Shown piece after piece: positions 37,921-46,680 of a DNA stretch of 64,000 bases. This DNA is from Azorhizobium oxalatiphilum (lineage in GTDB: Bacteria > Pseudomonadota > Alphaproteobacteria > Rhizobiales > Xanthobacteraceae), in assembly GCF_014635325.1 (NCBI RefSeq), contig NZ_BMCT01000007.1, positions 248,001-312,000 on the forward strand, given 5' to 3'. The notes under the pieces were generated by a model. The model saw nothing but the letters and a program-made list of their open reading frames with translations. It searched no databases and was not told where the DNA came from. Each line of letters opens with the position of its first letter. The first letter of the stretch is position 1. Both the position numbers and the translations under genes were made by a program.

Positions 37921-37974
37921 GGCCGGACCTGTGGCCCCCACCATCCAAGGCTTTGATAGAATAACCTTTTCGGC

Positions 37975-39156
37975 TTAAGGGCGGTCTGCCTGAAGCGGCA
38001 CCATCTGCCGTTCCGCCTGAGGCTTGGGCGCGCCCTGAAAGCCGCGGTAGATGAAATCGCTGCGGTGGGAGGCGGCTTCGGCCTCCGCGAGCGCCACGAT
38101 CTGCTTGTGCAACGGCGACAGCGAGCAGGCCGGATCGGTGGCGGATGCATCGCCCGCCAGCGCCATGGCCTGGCAGCGGCAACCACCGAAATCCAGATCC
38201 TTGCGGGCGCAGCTGCGGCAGGGCTCCTGCATCCAGTCCGTGCCGCGAAAGGCGTTGAACGCCGCGCCATGATACCAGATGTCGGAGAGGCTGCGCTCCT
38301 GCACCGTATCGAAGGCGAGGCCCGGAATGGTCTGCGCCGCATGGCAGGGCAGGGCCACGCCGGCCGGGCTGATGTTCATGAGCCGCGCGCCCCAGCCGCC
38401 CATGCAGGCCTTCGGGTAACGGGCATAGTAATCGGGCAGGACGCAATCGATGACGAGACGGCCGGCCGTGCGGGCGCGCGCCTCCTCTACATCGGCCATG
38501 GCGCGCTCGACCTGCTGGCGCGTGGGCATCAGCCGGGCGCGGTTGACGATGCCCCAGCCGTAATATTGCACATGGGCGATCTCGATGCGGGCCGCGCCCC
38601 AGTCTTCGGCGAGTTGCACGAAGTCCTTGGTCTGGTGTGCGTTTTCCCGATGGATCACGGCGTTCACCGTGAGCCGCAGCCCGAGCCGCGCGATGTCGGC
38701 GGCCACCATGTGCTTGCGCTGCCAGGCGCCGGCATAGCCGCCGACACGGTCGCAGGTTTCCGCATCCATGGCCTGTATGGACAGCTGGATGTGGTCGAGA
38801 CCCGCTTCGGCCACCGCATCGAGCGCGGCGGGCTGAAAGCCCACGCCGGAGGTGATCATGTTGGTGTAGAGGCCGACGTCGCGCGCATGGGCGACCAGTT
38901 CGGCGATATCCGGCCGCAGCATGGGCTCGCCGCCGGAGAAATAGACGTGCAGGATGCCCAGCGCCGCCGCCTCGTCCAGCAGCCGTTTCCAGACGGCGGT
39001 GGGAAGCTCGCGGTCGCGCCGGTCCAGTTCCAGCGGATTGGAGCAATAGGGGCAGCGCAGGGCGCAGCGATGCGTCAGTTCCGCCAGCAGGCCCATGGGC
39101 GGCGGCGGCAAGGGATGCGTGCTGGCAGGCCGGTTCAGGGTTTCGGCACGGCTCAC
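37975..39156 (-). CDS. pqqE: PQQ biosynthesis radical SAM enzyme PqqE
   Basis: 393 residues. The radical SAM CxxxCxxC site is CALRCPYC (Cys 31, 35, 38), followed by the SAM-binding segment VYFSGGEPMLRPD. The C-terminal SPASM domain holds the further cysteines that bind auxiliary clusters (KACMGGWG, PCHAAQ, CRSCARKDLDFGGCRC). It forms the carbon-carbon bond between the Glu and Tyr side chains of PqqA, presented by PqqD. The ATG overlaps the pqqD stop by 4 bp, so the two are translationally coupled. Confidence 0.95.
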   Translation of the reverse strand: MSRAETLNRPASTHPLPPPPMGLLAELTHRCALRCPYCSNPLELDRRDRELPTAVWKRLLDEAAALGILHVYFSGGEPMLRPDIAELVAHARDVGLYTNMITSGVGFQPAALDAVAEAGLDHIQLSIQAMDAETCDRVGGYAGAWQRKHMVAADIARLGLRLTVNAVIHRENAHQTKDFVQLAEDWGAARIEIAHVQYYGWGIVNRARLMPTRQQVERAMADVEEARARTAGRLVIDCVLPDYYARYPKACMGGWGARLMNISPAGVALPCHAAQTIPGLAFDTVQERSLSDIWYHGAAFNAFRGTDWMQEPCRSCARKDLDFGGCRCQAMALAGDASATDPACSLSPLHKQIVALAEAEAASHRSDFIYRGFQGAPKPQAERQMVPLQADRP

Positions 39157-39446
39157 AGATCAATCATCCTCTGGCCGGCCAGATCCCGCAGAAACGCCAT
39201 CACATCGGCGGCGATCTCCGCTGGATCGGCCTCGAATTTCCCAGCCAGATCCTGCGCGATGGCCTCCACGCTGCGCGTGCCATCGATGAGCCGCAGGATC
39301 TCCGCCGCTGTATCGTCCGGCTCGAACACCCGCTCGGGGCCGAGCAGGAACCATTGCTGACGGCTCTCGTCGAAGCGCAGGCGAACGCCGCGCGGCAGCG
39401 CCGGAACGATGGAGGCAAGGCCGCTGGCGGCGAGATCGACGCTCAT
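39153..39446 (-). CDS. pqqD: PqqA-binding chaperone PqqD
   Basis: 97 residues from ATG 39446, the normal length; a longer frame upstream is rejected because it has unusual composition and overlaps repeats. Motifs are VPALPRGVRLRFDESRQQW, LLGPERVFEPDDTAAEILRL and a C-terminal DVMAFLRDLAGQRMI, all typical. It binds the PqqA peptide through a winged-helix-like fold and delivers it to PqqE. It is coupled to pqqE. The pqqA gene is 549 bp upstream, an unusual distance. Confidence 0.93.
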   Translation of the reverse strand: MSVDLAASGLASIVPALPRGVRLRFDESRQQWFLLGPERVFEPDDTAAEILRLIDGTRSVEAIAQDLAGKFEADPAEIAADVMAFLRDLAGQRMIDL

Positions 39447-39995
39447 GGTGTCGGCGCGTTCCTGTGGGATGTCGGCTGATGGGGTGTCGGCTGAAGTGCC
39501 GGCGCCTCCATGCAGCACCGGGATGCGGGTGTGAGCAAAACGTTGGGACGCCTCACTCCGCCGCCCGTGCGTGCCTGGCGGGCACCCGCTGGAACATGTG
39601 TGTCTGGCGGATGTGTCTGCCGGACCGAAGGCCCGCTCACGCCCCGCCTGCCGGCAGCTGGCGCGCGCCCGCACGAGGCGCAGGCTTCACGTCGCGGCTG
39701 GCTTCACGCAGTTGCCGCCTTCACGTCGTGGCGGGGTTCATGCCGTGGCCGGCTTCACACGGTGGCCAGCTTCACACGGCGGTTGTCGCTTCACGGGCCA
39801 CCTCTGCACGGGCTCCGGATGTTCCGGCCCCCGACGCACAGACGCCGAAGATGAAGCGACAGGAGCGCGATCACGGCTGGGCGCACCACAGGGGCAGACA
39901 CATCCGCGACGCGCATCTGCCCCTCAGGGCACCGACGATGGAACCACCGATAAGAGCCCGCCATTTTGGCGAGGGCCACGCGTCAGGGCAGGAGT
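39447..39995. other. 549-bp gap between pqqA and pqqD with a repeat array
   Basis: Open frames cross this stretch on both strands, but their protein composition is erratic and the tandem repeats have a 17-bp period that breaks any reading frame, so I see no gene. It contains the 17-bp array at 39681-39797 and a 15-bp doublet at 39466-39495 (GGGATGTCGGCTGAT, GGGGTGTCGGCTGAA). Confidence 0.5.
39681..39797 (+). repeat. 17-bp iteron-like tandem array between pqqA and pqqD
   Basis: Copies start at 39681, 39698, 39715, 39732, 39749 and 39766, exactly 17 bp apart, and a seventh, weaker one follows near 39785. The consensus is GGCTTCACRCSGTGGCC and the CTTCAC core is the best kept. Since 17 is not a multiple of three and stops occur in the frames, the repeat acts at DNA or RNA level. 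It is possibly a binding array or a spacer element in the pqqA-DE transcript. Confidence 0.7.
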
Positions 39996-40076
39996 TCAGA
40001 ACTCCGCCGGCGCGTAGGACGTAACTTCGCAGCCGACCGCCACTTCGGTGATCATGGGTTTTTTCCATTTGCGCAT
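39996..40076 (-). CDS. pqqA: PQQ precursor peptide PqqA (26 residues)
   Basis: 26 codons from ATG 40076 to TGA 39998-39996, with GGAG eight bases before the start. The peptide begins MRKWKKPMITE and carries the key E-x3-Y motif as E17-VTS-Y21, the two residues that PqqE joins and that become PQQ. The length and the W near the N-terminus are usual for PqqA. It is on the same strand as pqqDE, but the array-bearing gap separates them. It is divergent from xoxF. It is too short for most gene callers. Confidence 0.92.
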   Translation of the reverse strand: MRKWKKPMITEVAVGCEVTSYAPAEF

Positions 40077-40568
40077 GACTGGTTTCTCCGAACCGGTGAA
40101 TGCTTTCTGGCATGACGCCTGACCCGCGCAGGGCGGCGTCCGCAAGCAGTAAAACTCTGCACCTGCACATGGGCGCTGTCAACGAATTGCAGTCGGAAAC
40201 TGGAGATGAGCCTGACTTTCGTAAATAAATGCATGCAATGTAAAAGTTTCTGACATCATGTATTTCAGGGTGCATTGCAGCGCAATGTTGAGGCACTGCA
40301 AAATAAGTCGTTTATGAAGACTGTTTTCGGGGATGATCACATTTTTTCTTAGAAGAGGTACTTGGATGGCGAATTATGTCTTTGTTGTATCTTGTTTGGC
40401 GTCGAAAGTTGGCCTACCTCTCTAAGCGTCCAGCCGACTGATGTGCCCATGTCCGTATGCGTTGCATGGGCGGCAACCTGGAAGTCCTAAGCAACGGGTT
40501 GCGTTGATAGGCCGGCTGCGACCATTGGAATGCTCTATAAAATAAGACAAAATGCCAGGAGGATCGCC
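40077..40568. promoter_or_regulatory. AT-rich divergent regulatory region pqqA-xoxF
   Basis: 492 bp between the divergent pqqA and xoxF starts, clearly richer in A and T than the genes. It contains CATTG-CAGCG-CAATG (40273-40287) as a dyad and several ATGCA/TGCAT words. It should hold both promoters and any methanol- or lanthanide-responsive sites, but I see no convincing -35/-10 pair and no small gene. Confidence 0.5.
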
Positions 40569-42389
40569 ATGGGCAAGTTTTTCCTGTCGGCAGCTTTGTT
40601 GACATCTGTCGCCTTGTCGACGCCAGCTTGGGCCAATCCGGATCTGATCAAGAAGATTGCAGATCCCAACCAGTGGGCGATCCAGACCGGCGACTATGCC
40701 AACACGCGCTATTCGAAGCTCGATCAGATCAACCGCGACAACGTCAAGAACCTGAAGGTGGCATGGACCTTCTCCACCGGCGTCCTGCGCGGACATGAGG
40801 GTTCGCCCTTGGTGATCGGCAGCACAATGTATGTGCACACGCCCTTCCCCAATGTGGTCTATGCGCTGGACCTGAACCAGGAAGGCCGGATCATCTGGAA
40901 GTATGAGCCGAAGCAGGATTCGTCCGTCATTCCGGTGATGTGCTGCGACACGGTCTATCGCGGCGTCGCCTATGCGGATGACGTGATCTACCTGCATCAG
41001 GCCGACACCACCGTCGTGGCGCTCGACGCCAAGACCGGCAAGGAAATCTGGAAGCAGGTCAATGGCGACCCCAAGAAGGGCGAGACCAATACCGCTACCG
41101 TGCTTCCGGTCAAGGACAAGCTGATCGTCGGCGTATCAGGGGCCGAGTTCGGCGTGCGCGGCCATGTCACCGCCTACGACCTGAAGACCGGCAAGCGGAT
41201 CTGGCGGGCCTATTCCACCGGGCCCGACAATGAGATGCTTATTGATCCGGAGAATACCAAGACGCTCGGCAAGCCGGTCGGCAAGGATTCGTCCCTGAAG
41301 ACCTGGACCGGCGACCAGTGGAAGATCGGCGGCGGCACCACATGGGGCTGGTATTCCTACGACCCGGAAACCAACCTCGTCTATTACGGCACCGGCAATC
41401 CCTCCACCTGGAACCCGGCCCAGCGCGCGGGACCGGACGGCAAGCCCATCGACCAGAAATGGACCATGGCCATCATCGCCCGCGACGCGGACACGGGCGT
41501 GGCGAAATGGGCCTATCAGATGACGCCGTTCGACGAGTGGGACTATGACGGCGTCAACGAGATGATCCTGGCGGACATTCCCATCAACGGGCAGACCCGC
41601 AAGGCTCTGGTGCATTTCGACCGCAACGGGCTCGGCTACACGCTGGACCGCGTGACCGGCGAACTGCTCGTGGCGCAGAAATACGATCCGGTGGTCAACT
41701 GGACGACCGGCGTGGTCATGGACAAGGACAGCCCCCAGTACGGCCGCCCGCAGGTCGTCCCGGCCATGTCCACGTTCAGGAACGGCGAGGACAAGAACAC
41801 GAAGGGCGTCTGCCCCTCGGCGCTCGGCACCAAGGACCAGCAGCCGGCGGCCTTCTCGCCGCGCACCAATCTGTTCTACGTGCCCACCAACCACGTCTGC
41901 ATGGACTATGAGCCGTTCCGCGTTTCCTACACGGCCGGCCAGCCCTATGTGGGCGCAACCCTGTCCATGTTCCCGGCACCGGGGAGCCACGGCGGCATGG
42001 GCAATTTCGTTGCCTGGGACGCCGCGCAGGGCAAGATCGCCTGGTCACTGCCGGAGAAGTTCTCCGTCTGGTCGGGTGCGCTGGCCACCGGTGGCGGTGT
42101 CGTCTTCTACGGCACGCTGGAAGGCTATCTGAAGGCGGTGGATGAGAAGGATGGCAAGGAGCTGTACCGCTTCAAGACGCCCTCCGGCATCATCGGCAAC
42201 GTCATGACCTACACGCACGGCGGCAAGCAGTATGTGGCTGTGCTGTCCGGCGTGGGCGGGTGGGCCGGCATCGGCCTCGCCGCCGGCCTGACCAATCCCA
42301 ATGACGGCCTCGGCGCGGTGGGCGGCTATGCGGCCCTGCGCGACTACACCGCCCTCGGCGGTACCTTGACCGTCTTCACCCTGCCCTGA
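40569..42389 (+). CDS. xoxF: Lanthanide-dependent methanol dehydrogenase XoxF
   Basis: 606 residues from ATG 40569 with AGGAGG. The signal peptide ends near residue 21 (PAWA-NPD). It is a PQQ eight-blade propeller with tryptophan-docking motifs. The vicinal disulfide that stacks on PQQ is C125-C126 (VMCCDTVYR). The metal site reads [11 protein letters not shown]325 is the catalytic Asp and D327 the extra Asp that marks lanthanide-binding XoxF; calcium-type MxaF lacks it. It oxidises methanol in the periplasm and passes electrons to cytochrome XoxG, encoded next. The pqqA-DE genes are divergent and a metal-uptake cluster lies 2 kb downstream. The overall look is XoxF5-like. Confidence 0.96.
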   Translation: MGKFFLSAALLTSVALSTPAWANPDLIKKIADPNQWAIQTGDYANTRYSKLDQINRDNVKNLKVAWTFSTGVLRGHEGSPLVIGSTMYVHTPFPNVVYALDLNQEGRIIWKYEPKQDSSVIPVMCCDTVYRGVAYADDVIYLHQADTTVVALDAKTGKEIWKQVNGDPKKGETNTATVLPVKDKLIVGVSGAEFGVRGHVTAYDLKTGKRIWRAYSTGPDNEMLIDPENTKTLGKPVGKDSSLKTWTGDQWKIGGGTTWGWYSYDPETNLVYYGTGNPSTWNPAQRAGPDGKPIDQKWTMAIIARDADTGVAKWAYQMTPFDEWDYDGVNEMILADIPINGQTRKALVHFDRNGLGYTLDRVTGELLVAQKYDPVVNWTTGVVMDKDSPQYGRPQVVPAMSTFRNGEDKNTKGVCPSALGTKDQQPAAFSPRTNLFYVPTNHVCMDYEPFRVSYTAGQPYVGATLSMFPAPGSHGGMGNFVAWDAAQGKIAWSLPEKFSVWSGALATGGGVVFYGTLEGYLKAVDEKDGKELYRFKTPSGIIGNVMTYTHGGKQYVAVLSGVGGWAGIGLAAGLTNPNDGLGAVGGYAALRDYTALGGTLTVFTLP

Positions 42390-42501
42390 CCGGAGGGTTG
42401 GGCGATGGCCGGCGTGCCGCCAAGGCGGTGGCGCCGGCCTTTGCAGGTCCGCGCGCGGAAGCTGCGGACGGGTGCCACGTAACGTTTCCGGAGATGATCA
42501 C

Positions 42502-43113
42502 GTGCGAAGGATTGGCGTTTCTCGTACGGCCATGGGCCTTGCCTTGGCCTTTGCCCCGGTCTTCGTCTTCATGGCGGCGGGCCCCGGCGCCTCGCAGGAT
42601 AAACCCCCGCAGAACCAGCCAGCCAAGGATACGCCCGCCAAAGACGCTTCGGGCAAAGACGCGTCGGCCAAGAGCGCGGCAGGAAAGACCGAAGAGGATG
42701 GCAAGTGGCTGGATGCCGACGGCAACCCGACCTACAACATCTCGGCCGACGGCAAGGTGGACTGGTACACCTATTCCGGCTTCCGCCGGTATCATTCCGA
42801 ATGCCACGTCTGCCACGGTCCCGAGGGCGAAGGCTCGACCTATGCGCCGGGGCTCATCAATTCCCTGAAGACCATCACCTATCCGGAATTTCAGGAAGTC
42901 GTCGCCAGCGGGCGCACGGTGACGCGCCCGGACAAGACCAGCGTGATGCCGGCGCTCGGCGATAACGTCAACGTCATGTGCTACCTCGATGACATCTACG
43001 TCTATCTCAAAGCCCGCGCCGATGGCGCGCTCCCGCGCGGCCAGCGCCCCCAGCGCGGCGTGGAAAAGCCCGAGACGGCCATCCAGAATGAAAAAAGCTG
43101 TTTGGGATTGTAG
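42502..43113 (+). CDS. xoxG: XoxG-type cytochrome c, electron acceptor of XoxF
   Basis: 203 residues from GTG 42502 (GGAG upstream); a GTG 30 bp earlier is the alternative. The signal peptide ends around FMAAGPGASQ. A low-complexity Lys/Asp/Ala/Ser linker (residues about 40-65) precedes a monoheme domain with CHVCH (SECHVCHGPEGEGSTYAPGL) and a later methionine ligand (TSVMPALGDNVNVMCYLDDIYVYL). This pattern matches methanol-metabolism cytochromes that sit beside xoxF. It lies about 110 bp after xoxF and just before xoxJ. Confidence 0.92.
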   Translation: MRRIGVSRTAMGLALAFAPVFVFMAAGPGASQDKPPQNQPAKDTPAKDASGKDASAKSAAGKTEEDGKWLDADGNPTYNISADGKVDWYTYSGFRRYHSECHVCHGPEGEGSTYAPGLINSLKTITYPEFQEVVASGRTVTRPDKTSVMPALGDNVNVMCYLDDIYVYLKARADGALPRGQRPQRGVEKPETAIQNEKSCLGL

Positions 43114-43114
43114 C

Positions 43115-43996
43115 ATGCTGCGGCACCTGAAACACGCACGGGCCGGCACGGGCCGGATGGCGCACGCTTTGCGTTGGCTGCTGGGCGGAGCCGCCGTGCT
43201 GTGCCTTGCGGGCGCGGCCGGCGCGGCGGAGAATCGCGCCGATCTGGTGAACCGCGAGGTGCTCCGGGTCTGCAGCGATCCGGCCAATATGCCCTTCTCC
43301 AACGAGGCCGGGCGGGGGTTCGAGAACAAGATCGCCGAACTGGTGGCGGCCGAGCTCAAGATCCCGGTGGAATATACGTGGTTCCCGCAGGCCACGGGCT
43401 TCCTGCGCAACACGCTGTTCGCCAAGCGCTGTGATCTGGTGATGGGCTACGTGCAGGGGGATGAGCTTGTGCTCAATACAAACCCCTACTACCGCTCGGC
43501 CTATGTGCTGGTCCACCGCAAGGGGCAGGGGCTCGACGGCGTGGATACGCTGGGCGACGAGCGGCTGAAAACCAGAAGCCTCGGCATCGTCGCCGGCACG
43601 CCGCCGGCCACCATCATGGCCATGCTCGGGCTCATGGAGAAGGCCACGCCCTATCCGCTGATGGTGGACCGCCGCTACGAATCCCCCGCCGAGCGGATGA
43701 TCGCGGATATCCGCGCGGGGAAGATCGATGCGGGGGTGCTGTGGGGGCCGATCGGCGGCTATTTCGCCGACACGCCCGGCGAGGAGCTGGTGGTGACGCC
43801 GCTGGTGAAGGAAGCCACCGGGCCGCGCATGGCCTACCGGATCACTTTCGGCATCCGCCAGCGGGAGGATGAGTGGAAGCATGTGCTGAACGACATCATC
43901 GCCCGCCGGCAGGCGGACATCGATGCGATCCTCATCCAGTATCACGTGCCGCTGCTGGACGAGGACATGAAGCCCATCACCGCTCCCCGGCGGTGA
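43115..43996 (+). CDS. xoxJ: XoxJ periplasmic protein
   Basis: 293 residues from ATG 43115, one base after the xoxG stop; an ATG at 43088 inside xoxG is possible. The signal peptide ends near LAGAAGAAEN. It resembles a type 2 periplasmic binding protein: VLRVCSDPANMPFSNEAGRGFENKIAELVAAEL, then KRCDLVMGYVQGDE. XoxJ is needed for, or helps, XoxF activation, perhaps by holding a partly open apo-enzyme during cofactor loading. The order xoxF-G-J is standard. Confidence 0.92.
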   Translation: MLRHLKHARAGTGRMAHALRWLLGGAAVLCLAGAAGAAENRADLVNREVLRVCSDPANMPFSNEAGRGFENKIAELVAAELKIPVEYTWFPQATGFLRNTLFAKRCDLVMGYVQGDELVLNTNPYYRSAYVLVHRKGQGLDGVDTLGDERLKTRSLGIVAGTPPATIMAMLGLMEKATPYPLMVDRRYESPAERMIADIRAGKIDAGVLWGPIGGYFADTPGEELVVTPLVKEATGPRMAYRITFGIRQREDEWKHVLNDIIARRQADIDAILIQYHVPLLDEDMKPITAPRR

Positions 43997-44364
43997 GCAT
44001 GGGACGAGCGGCGCCGTCATAGGCGCGCTGTGTGTCCGGGTTGCGCCGTTTCCACAAAAGCGACGTCCTGCCCGCGCTTGTCCCCCAAGTCGGACATTGC
44101 CGACTTCGGCTTCCAACGTGACTTTGGCTTCCAACGTGCGGAAGCCGGAAGCATCCGCCTTTGGCTTCCAATTTGCGGAAGTCGGAAACATCCGACTTCC
44201 GGGCATCCACGTCAGACCGATGGTGGACGCCGTGAGACCGGACGGACCCCCGCCGCTCTCCCCATTTGCGACGCTTCACCGAACCACGTGGAGGCCCGGA
44301 TCACGTCCCGGCCTGACGATGCGCACAAGGGAGCAGGGCGCGGGCCGCCGTCGCCAATCCACCC
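43997..44364. other. Gap after xoxJ with tandem repeats, no gene
   Basis: 368 bp between convergent xoxJ and the periplasmic-protein gene. Apart from the 37-bp repeat at 44102-44193 I see no gene or clear terminator. Confidence 0.5.
44102..44193 (+). repeat. 37-bp tandem repeat with internal dyads
   Basis: Two full units, 44120-44156 and 44157-44193, share the layout GNCTTTGGCTTCCAA-N-GCGGAAG-CGGAA-CATCC. An 18-bp partial unit (GACTTCGGCTTCCAACGT) precedes at 44102. Within each unit CTTCC and GGAAG form stems, so it can fold into a row of hairpins between the xoxFGJ and uptake operons. Confidence 0.6.
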
Positions 44365-45018
44365 TCAGTCCTTCATCAGTCCCCGGATGTCGCGGGCCAG
44401 CTGGAAGGCGCGCTGTTCGATCTCCACGGGGATCTCGCAGGCATAGGGGAGCGCATCCTGCCGCTCGGCGAAGAAGCGCGTGTCCCATTTGTAGCGGTCC
44501 TCGGCCGCCTTCAGCTCGGCGCGGGACTTGTCGTCGGTGGCATTTTTCGCCTGCAACTGGCCGAGGGTCACGCCCTGCGCCTCGATCCGCTGGGACAGTT
44601 CCCGCTGCCGGCGCTGAAAGCGCTCGATCCCGGAAATGACCGCGGCGCGATCCTCATTGATGCTCTTCAGAACCCCGGCGAACAGCAGCTTCAGCTTCTC
44701 GTCCCGCGTGGTCTCCGGCTGGGTGCCGGCCCATGTCTCCAGCGCCGCGCTGGCCTTCTCGGCCGGCGTGGCGCGGCTGATGAGGAGCCGGATCAGGCGG
44801 CCCATCTCCGCATCGTCCTGAAAGCCGGTGAGCCCCTCCACATCGGGGCCATCCCACATCTGCGCCGCCGTGAGGGTCACGACCTTGCGCTGGATGCAGG
44901 GCCATTCCGGCGTCTCCGCATGCCCCGGCAGGGGCATCAGCGCCGCGAGGGCGCACAGGGGCCAGAGCGCCGCGCGAAGCAGGCTGTGTCCGGGCAGAAA
45001 GTGTTTTGTCCGCCTCAT
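44365..45018 (-). CDS. Exported helical protein of the lanthanide-uptake-like operon, function unknown
   Basis: 217 residues with a signal peptide (ending LPGHAE). The mature part has WPCIQRKVVTLTAAQMWDGP near its N-terminus and then long charged helices, probably coiled coil (about residues 120-190: ERFQRRQRELSQRIEAQ). One further cysteine lies near residue 195 (YACEIP). The ATG overlaps the permease stop (ATGA), so it is the last gene of the six-gene operon. The lut cluster of Methylobacterium also includes several periplasmic proteins of unknown role; this may be a counterpart, but I could not align it. Confidence 0.7.
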   Translation of the reverse strand: MRRTKHFLPGHSLLRAALWPLCALAALMPLPGHAETPEWPCIQRKVVTLTAAQMWDGPDVEGLTGFQDDAEMGRLIRLLISRATPAEKASAALETWAGTQPETTRDEKLKLLFAGVLKSINEDRAAVISGIERFQRRQRELSQRIEAQGVTLGQLQAKNATDDKSRAELKAAEDRYKWDTRFFAERQDALPYACEIPVEIEQRAFQLARDIRGLMKD

Positions 45019-45869
45019 GCCGCGCCTCCGGGGGCACCGCGCCGGCCCAGCAATCCCTTGGAGGGATCATAGGCATAGAGGGCTCCGGCGAGGAAGATGG
45101 TCAGAAAGCCAAGCACAGCCGCCAGCGAGACGGGGTCGAGCTGCCCATAGAGGGCAAAGCGGATCAGTTCCACCGCATAGGTGAAGGGATTGAACCGGCA
45201 GATCTCGTAGAGCAGCGGGCTCGCCTCCCTGATGCGCCACAGCGGGTAGAGCGCGGAGGAGGCGAAGAACATGGGGAAGATGACGAAGTTCATCACGCCC
45301 GCGAAGTTCTCCAGCTGGCGGATGACGGACGAGATGAACAGCGCCAGCGCCCCCAGCATCAGGCCGGAGAGAAACAGCGCGGGCAGCACGGTGAGATAGC
45401 CGATGGGCGGCGGCTCGATCTCCCAGGCGTAGGCGATCAGCAGAAACACATAAACCTGCAGAAAGGCCACGAACACGCCGCCGACGAGCTTCGAAACGAG
45501 AAGGAACCAGCGCGGGAAAGGGCTGATGAGCAGGGTGCGCATGGCGCCGGTCTCGCGGTCATAGACCATGGAGAGGGACGACTGCATGGCGTTGAACAGC
45601 AGGATCATCCCGATCAGGCCGGGCGTGACGAAGACCTCGTAGAGCACGTAGGTCTCGTACGGCGGGATGATGGAGACGCCGAGCACCTGCCGGAAGCCGG
45701 CGGCGAAGATGAAGAGCCAGACGAGGGGCCGTACCAGCGCCGAGAGGAAGCGCTCCTTCTGGTGCACGAAACGCAGGATCTCGCGCCAGACGATGCCGTT
45801 GAAGCAGGCCAGCCAGGCCGAAAATCCCCAGCGGGCGGGAAGCGCCTGCCGGGTGAGGGCGCTATCCAT
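45015..45869 (-). CDS. ABC-2 type transporter permease (LutF-like)
   Basis: 284 residues from ATG 45869, which overlaps the ATPase gene by 8 bp; a longer upstream frame is rejected. It has six membrane helices in the ABC-2 pattern, with the conserved segments PLVWLFIFAAGF, VYDRETGAMRTLLISPFPRWFLLVSKLVGG and RFNPFTYAVELIRFALYG. ABC-2 permeases are often exporters, so direction is uncertain even though the operon has a binding protein. Context (XoxF, PQQ-linked binding protein, TonB receptor) suggests a lanthanide or lanthanophore transport role. Confidence 0.88.
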   Translation of the reverse strand: MDSALTRQALPARWGFSAWLACFNGIVWREILRFVHQKERFLSALVRPLVWLFIFAAGFRQVLGVSIIPPYETYVLYEVFVTPGLIGMILLFNAMQSSLSMVYDRETGAMRTLLISPFPRWFLLVSKLVGGVFVAFLQVYVFLLIAYAWEIEPPPIGYLTVLPALFLSGLMLGALALFISSVIRQLENFAGVMNFVIFPMFFASSALYPLWRIREASPLLYEICRFNPFTYAVELIRFALYGQLDPVSLAAVLGFLTIFLAGALYAYDPSKGLLGRRGAPGGAA

Positions 45870-46680
45870 GGCGCTCCTCCTCCTGTCGCGTCTCCTCTTG
45901 CCGGCCCTCCTGTTGCCGCTTGCCGCCGGCGGATGCGGCATCGGCGGCGCGGATCAGCGCCGTGAAGGCATCGCGGATGGTGGCGGCGCCGGTGCGCGCC
46001 AGGAGATCGTTGTGGCCGCCGCCGAACAGAACCCGGCCCCGGTGCAGGACCACGATGCGATCGGTGGGCGCGATCTCGTCGATCAGATGGGTCGCCCACA
46101 AGATGCAGAGGCCCTCGCGCGCCACCAGATCGCGCACCAGCGCGATGATGCTCTCGCGTGCCTCCATGTCGAGCCCGACGGTGGCCTCGTCCAGCAGCAG
46201 CAGGCGCGGTCCGTGCAGCAGGGCGCGCGCGATCTCCACCCGCCGCGCCTGCCCGCCGGAGAGCGCGCGCACCTTGTCGTGCGCCTTGTGCGCGAGGCCG
46301 ACCATGCGCAGCAGGTCCATGGCGCGCGCCTTGGCCGCTCCGGACCGGTAGCCGTGCAGTGCGCCATGATAGGTGAGGTTCTGCAGGGCGCTGAGATCGG
46401 CGTCCAGCGTCCGGCTCTGGAACACGACGCCCATCTGGCGCAGGGCCGCCGAGGGCGCCCGGCGCACGTCATGGCCGAACACGCGGATTTCGCCGCTCAC
46501 ATTGTCGTAGAGGCGGGTGATGAGCGCGAACAGGGTGGATTTGCCGGCCCCGTTCTGGCCGAGCAGGGCCGTGAACGATCCGGCGGCCAGCTCCAGCGAC
46601 ACGTCCACCAGCGCGGGCCTGTCACCGAAGGCGTGACCCACGCCGGCAATGGAGAGTGCGGGCGGGGCGGGGACGCTCAC
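45862..46680 (-). CDS. ABC transporter ATP-binding protein (LutE-like)
   Basis: 272 residues from GTG 46680, whose GTGA overlaps the upstream stop. Walker A is GQNGAGKST (about residue 45), the signature is LSGGQARRVEIARAL, Walker B is LLLLDEATVGLD and the switch His is in ATHLIDE. The C-terminal tail is rich in Gln/Glu/Arg (KRQQEGRQEETRQEEERHG). It energises the permease encoded next. The overlaps on both sides show tight translational coupling. Confidence 0.92.
   Translation of the reverse strand: MSVPAPPALSIAGVGHAFGDRPALVDVSLELAAGSFTALLGQNGAGKSTLFALITRLYDNVSGEIRVFGHDVRRAPSAALRQMGVVFQSRTLDADLSALQNLTYHGALHGYRSGAAKARAMDLLRMVGLAHKAHDKVRALSGGQARRVEIARALLHGPRLLLLDEATVGLDMEARESIIALVRDLVAREGLCILWATHLIDEIAPTDRIVVLHRGRVLFGGGHNDLLARTGAATIRDAFTALIRAADAASAGGKRQQEGRQEETRQEEERHG

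Noticed and set aside
39681-39797. CRISPR array
   Set aside because: The 17-bp units abut each other without spacers and no cas genes are near; this is a simple tandem array.
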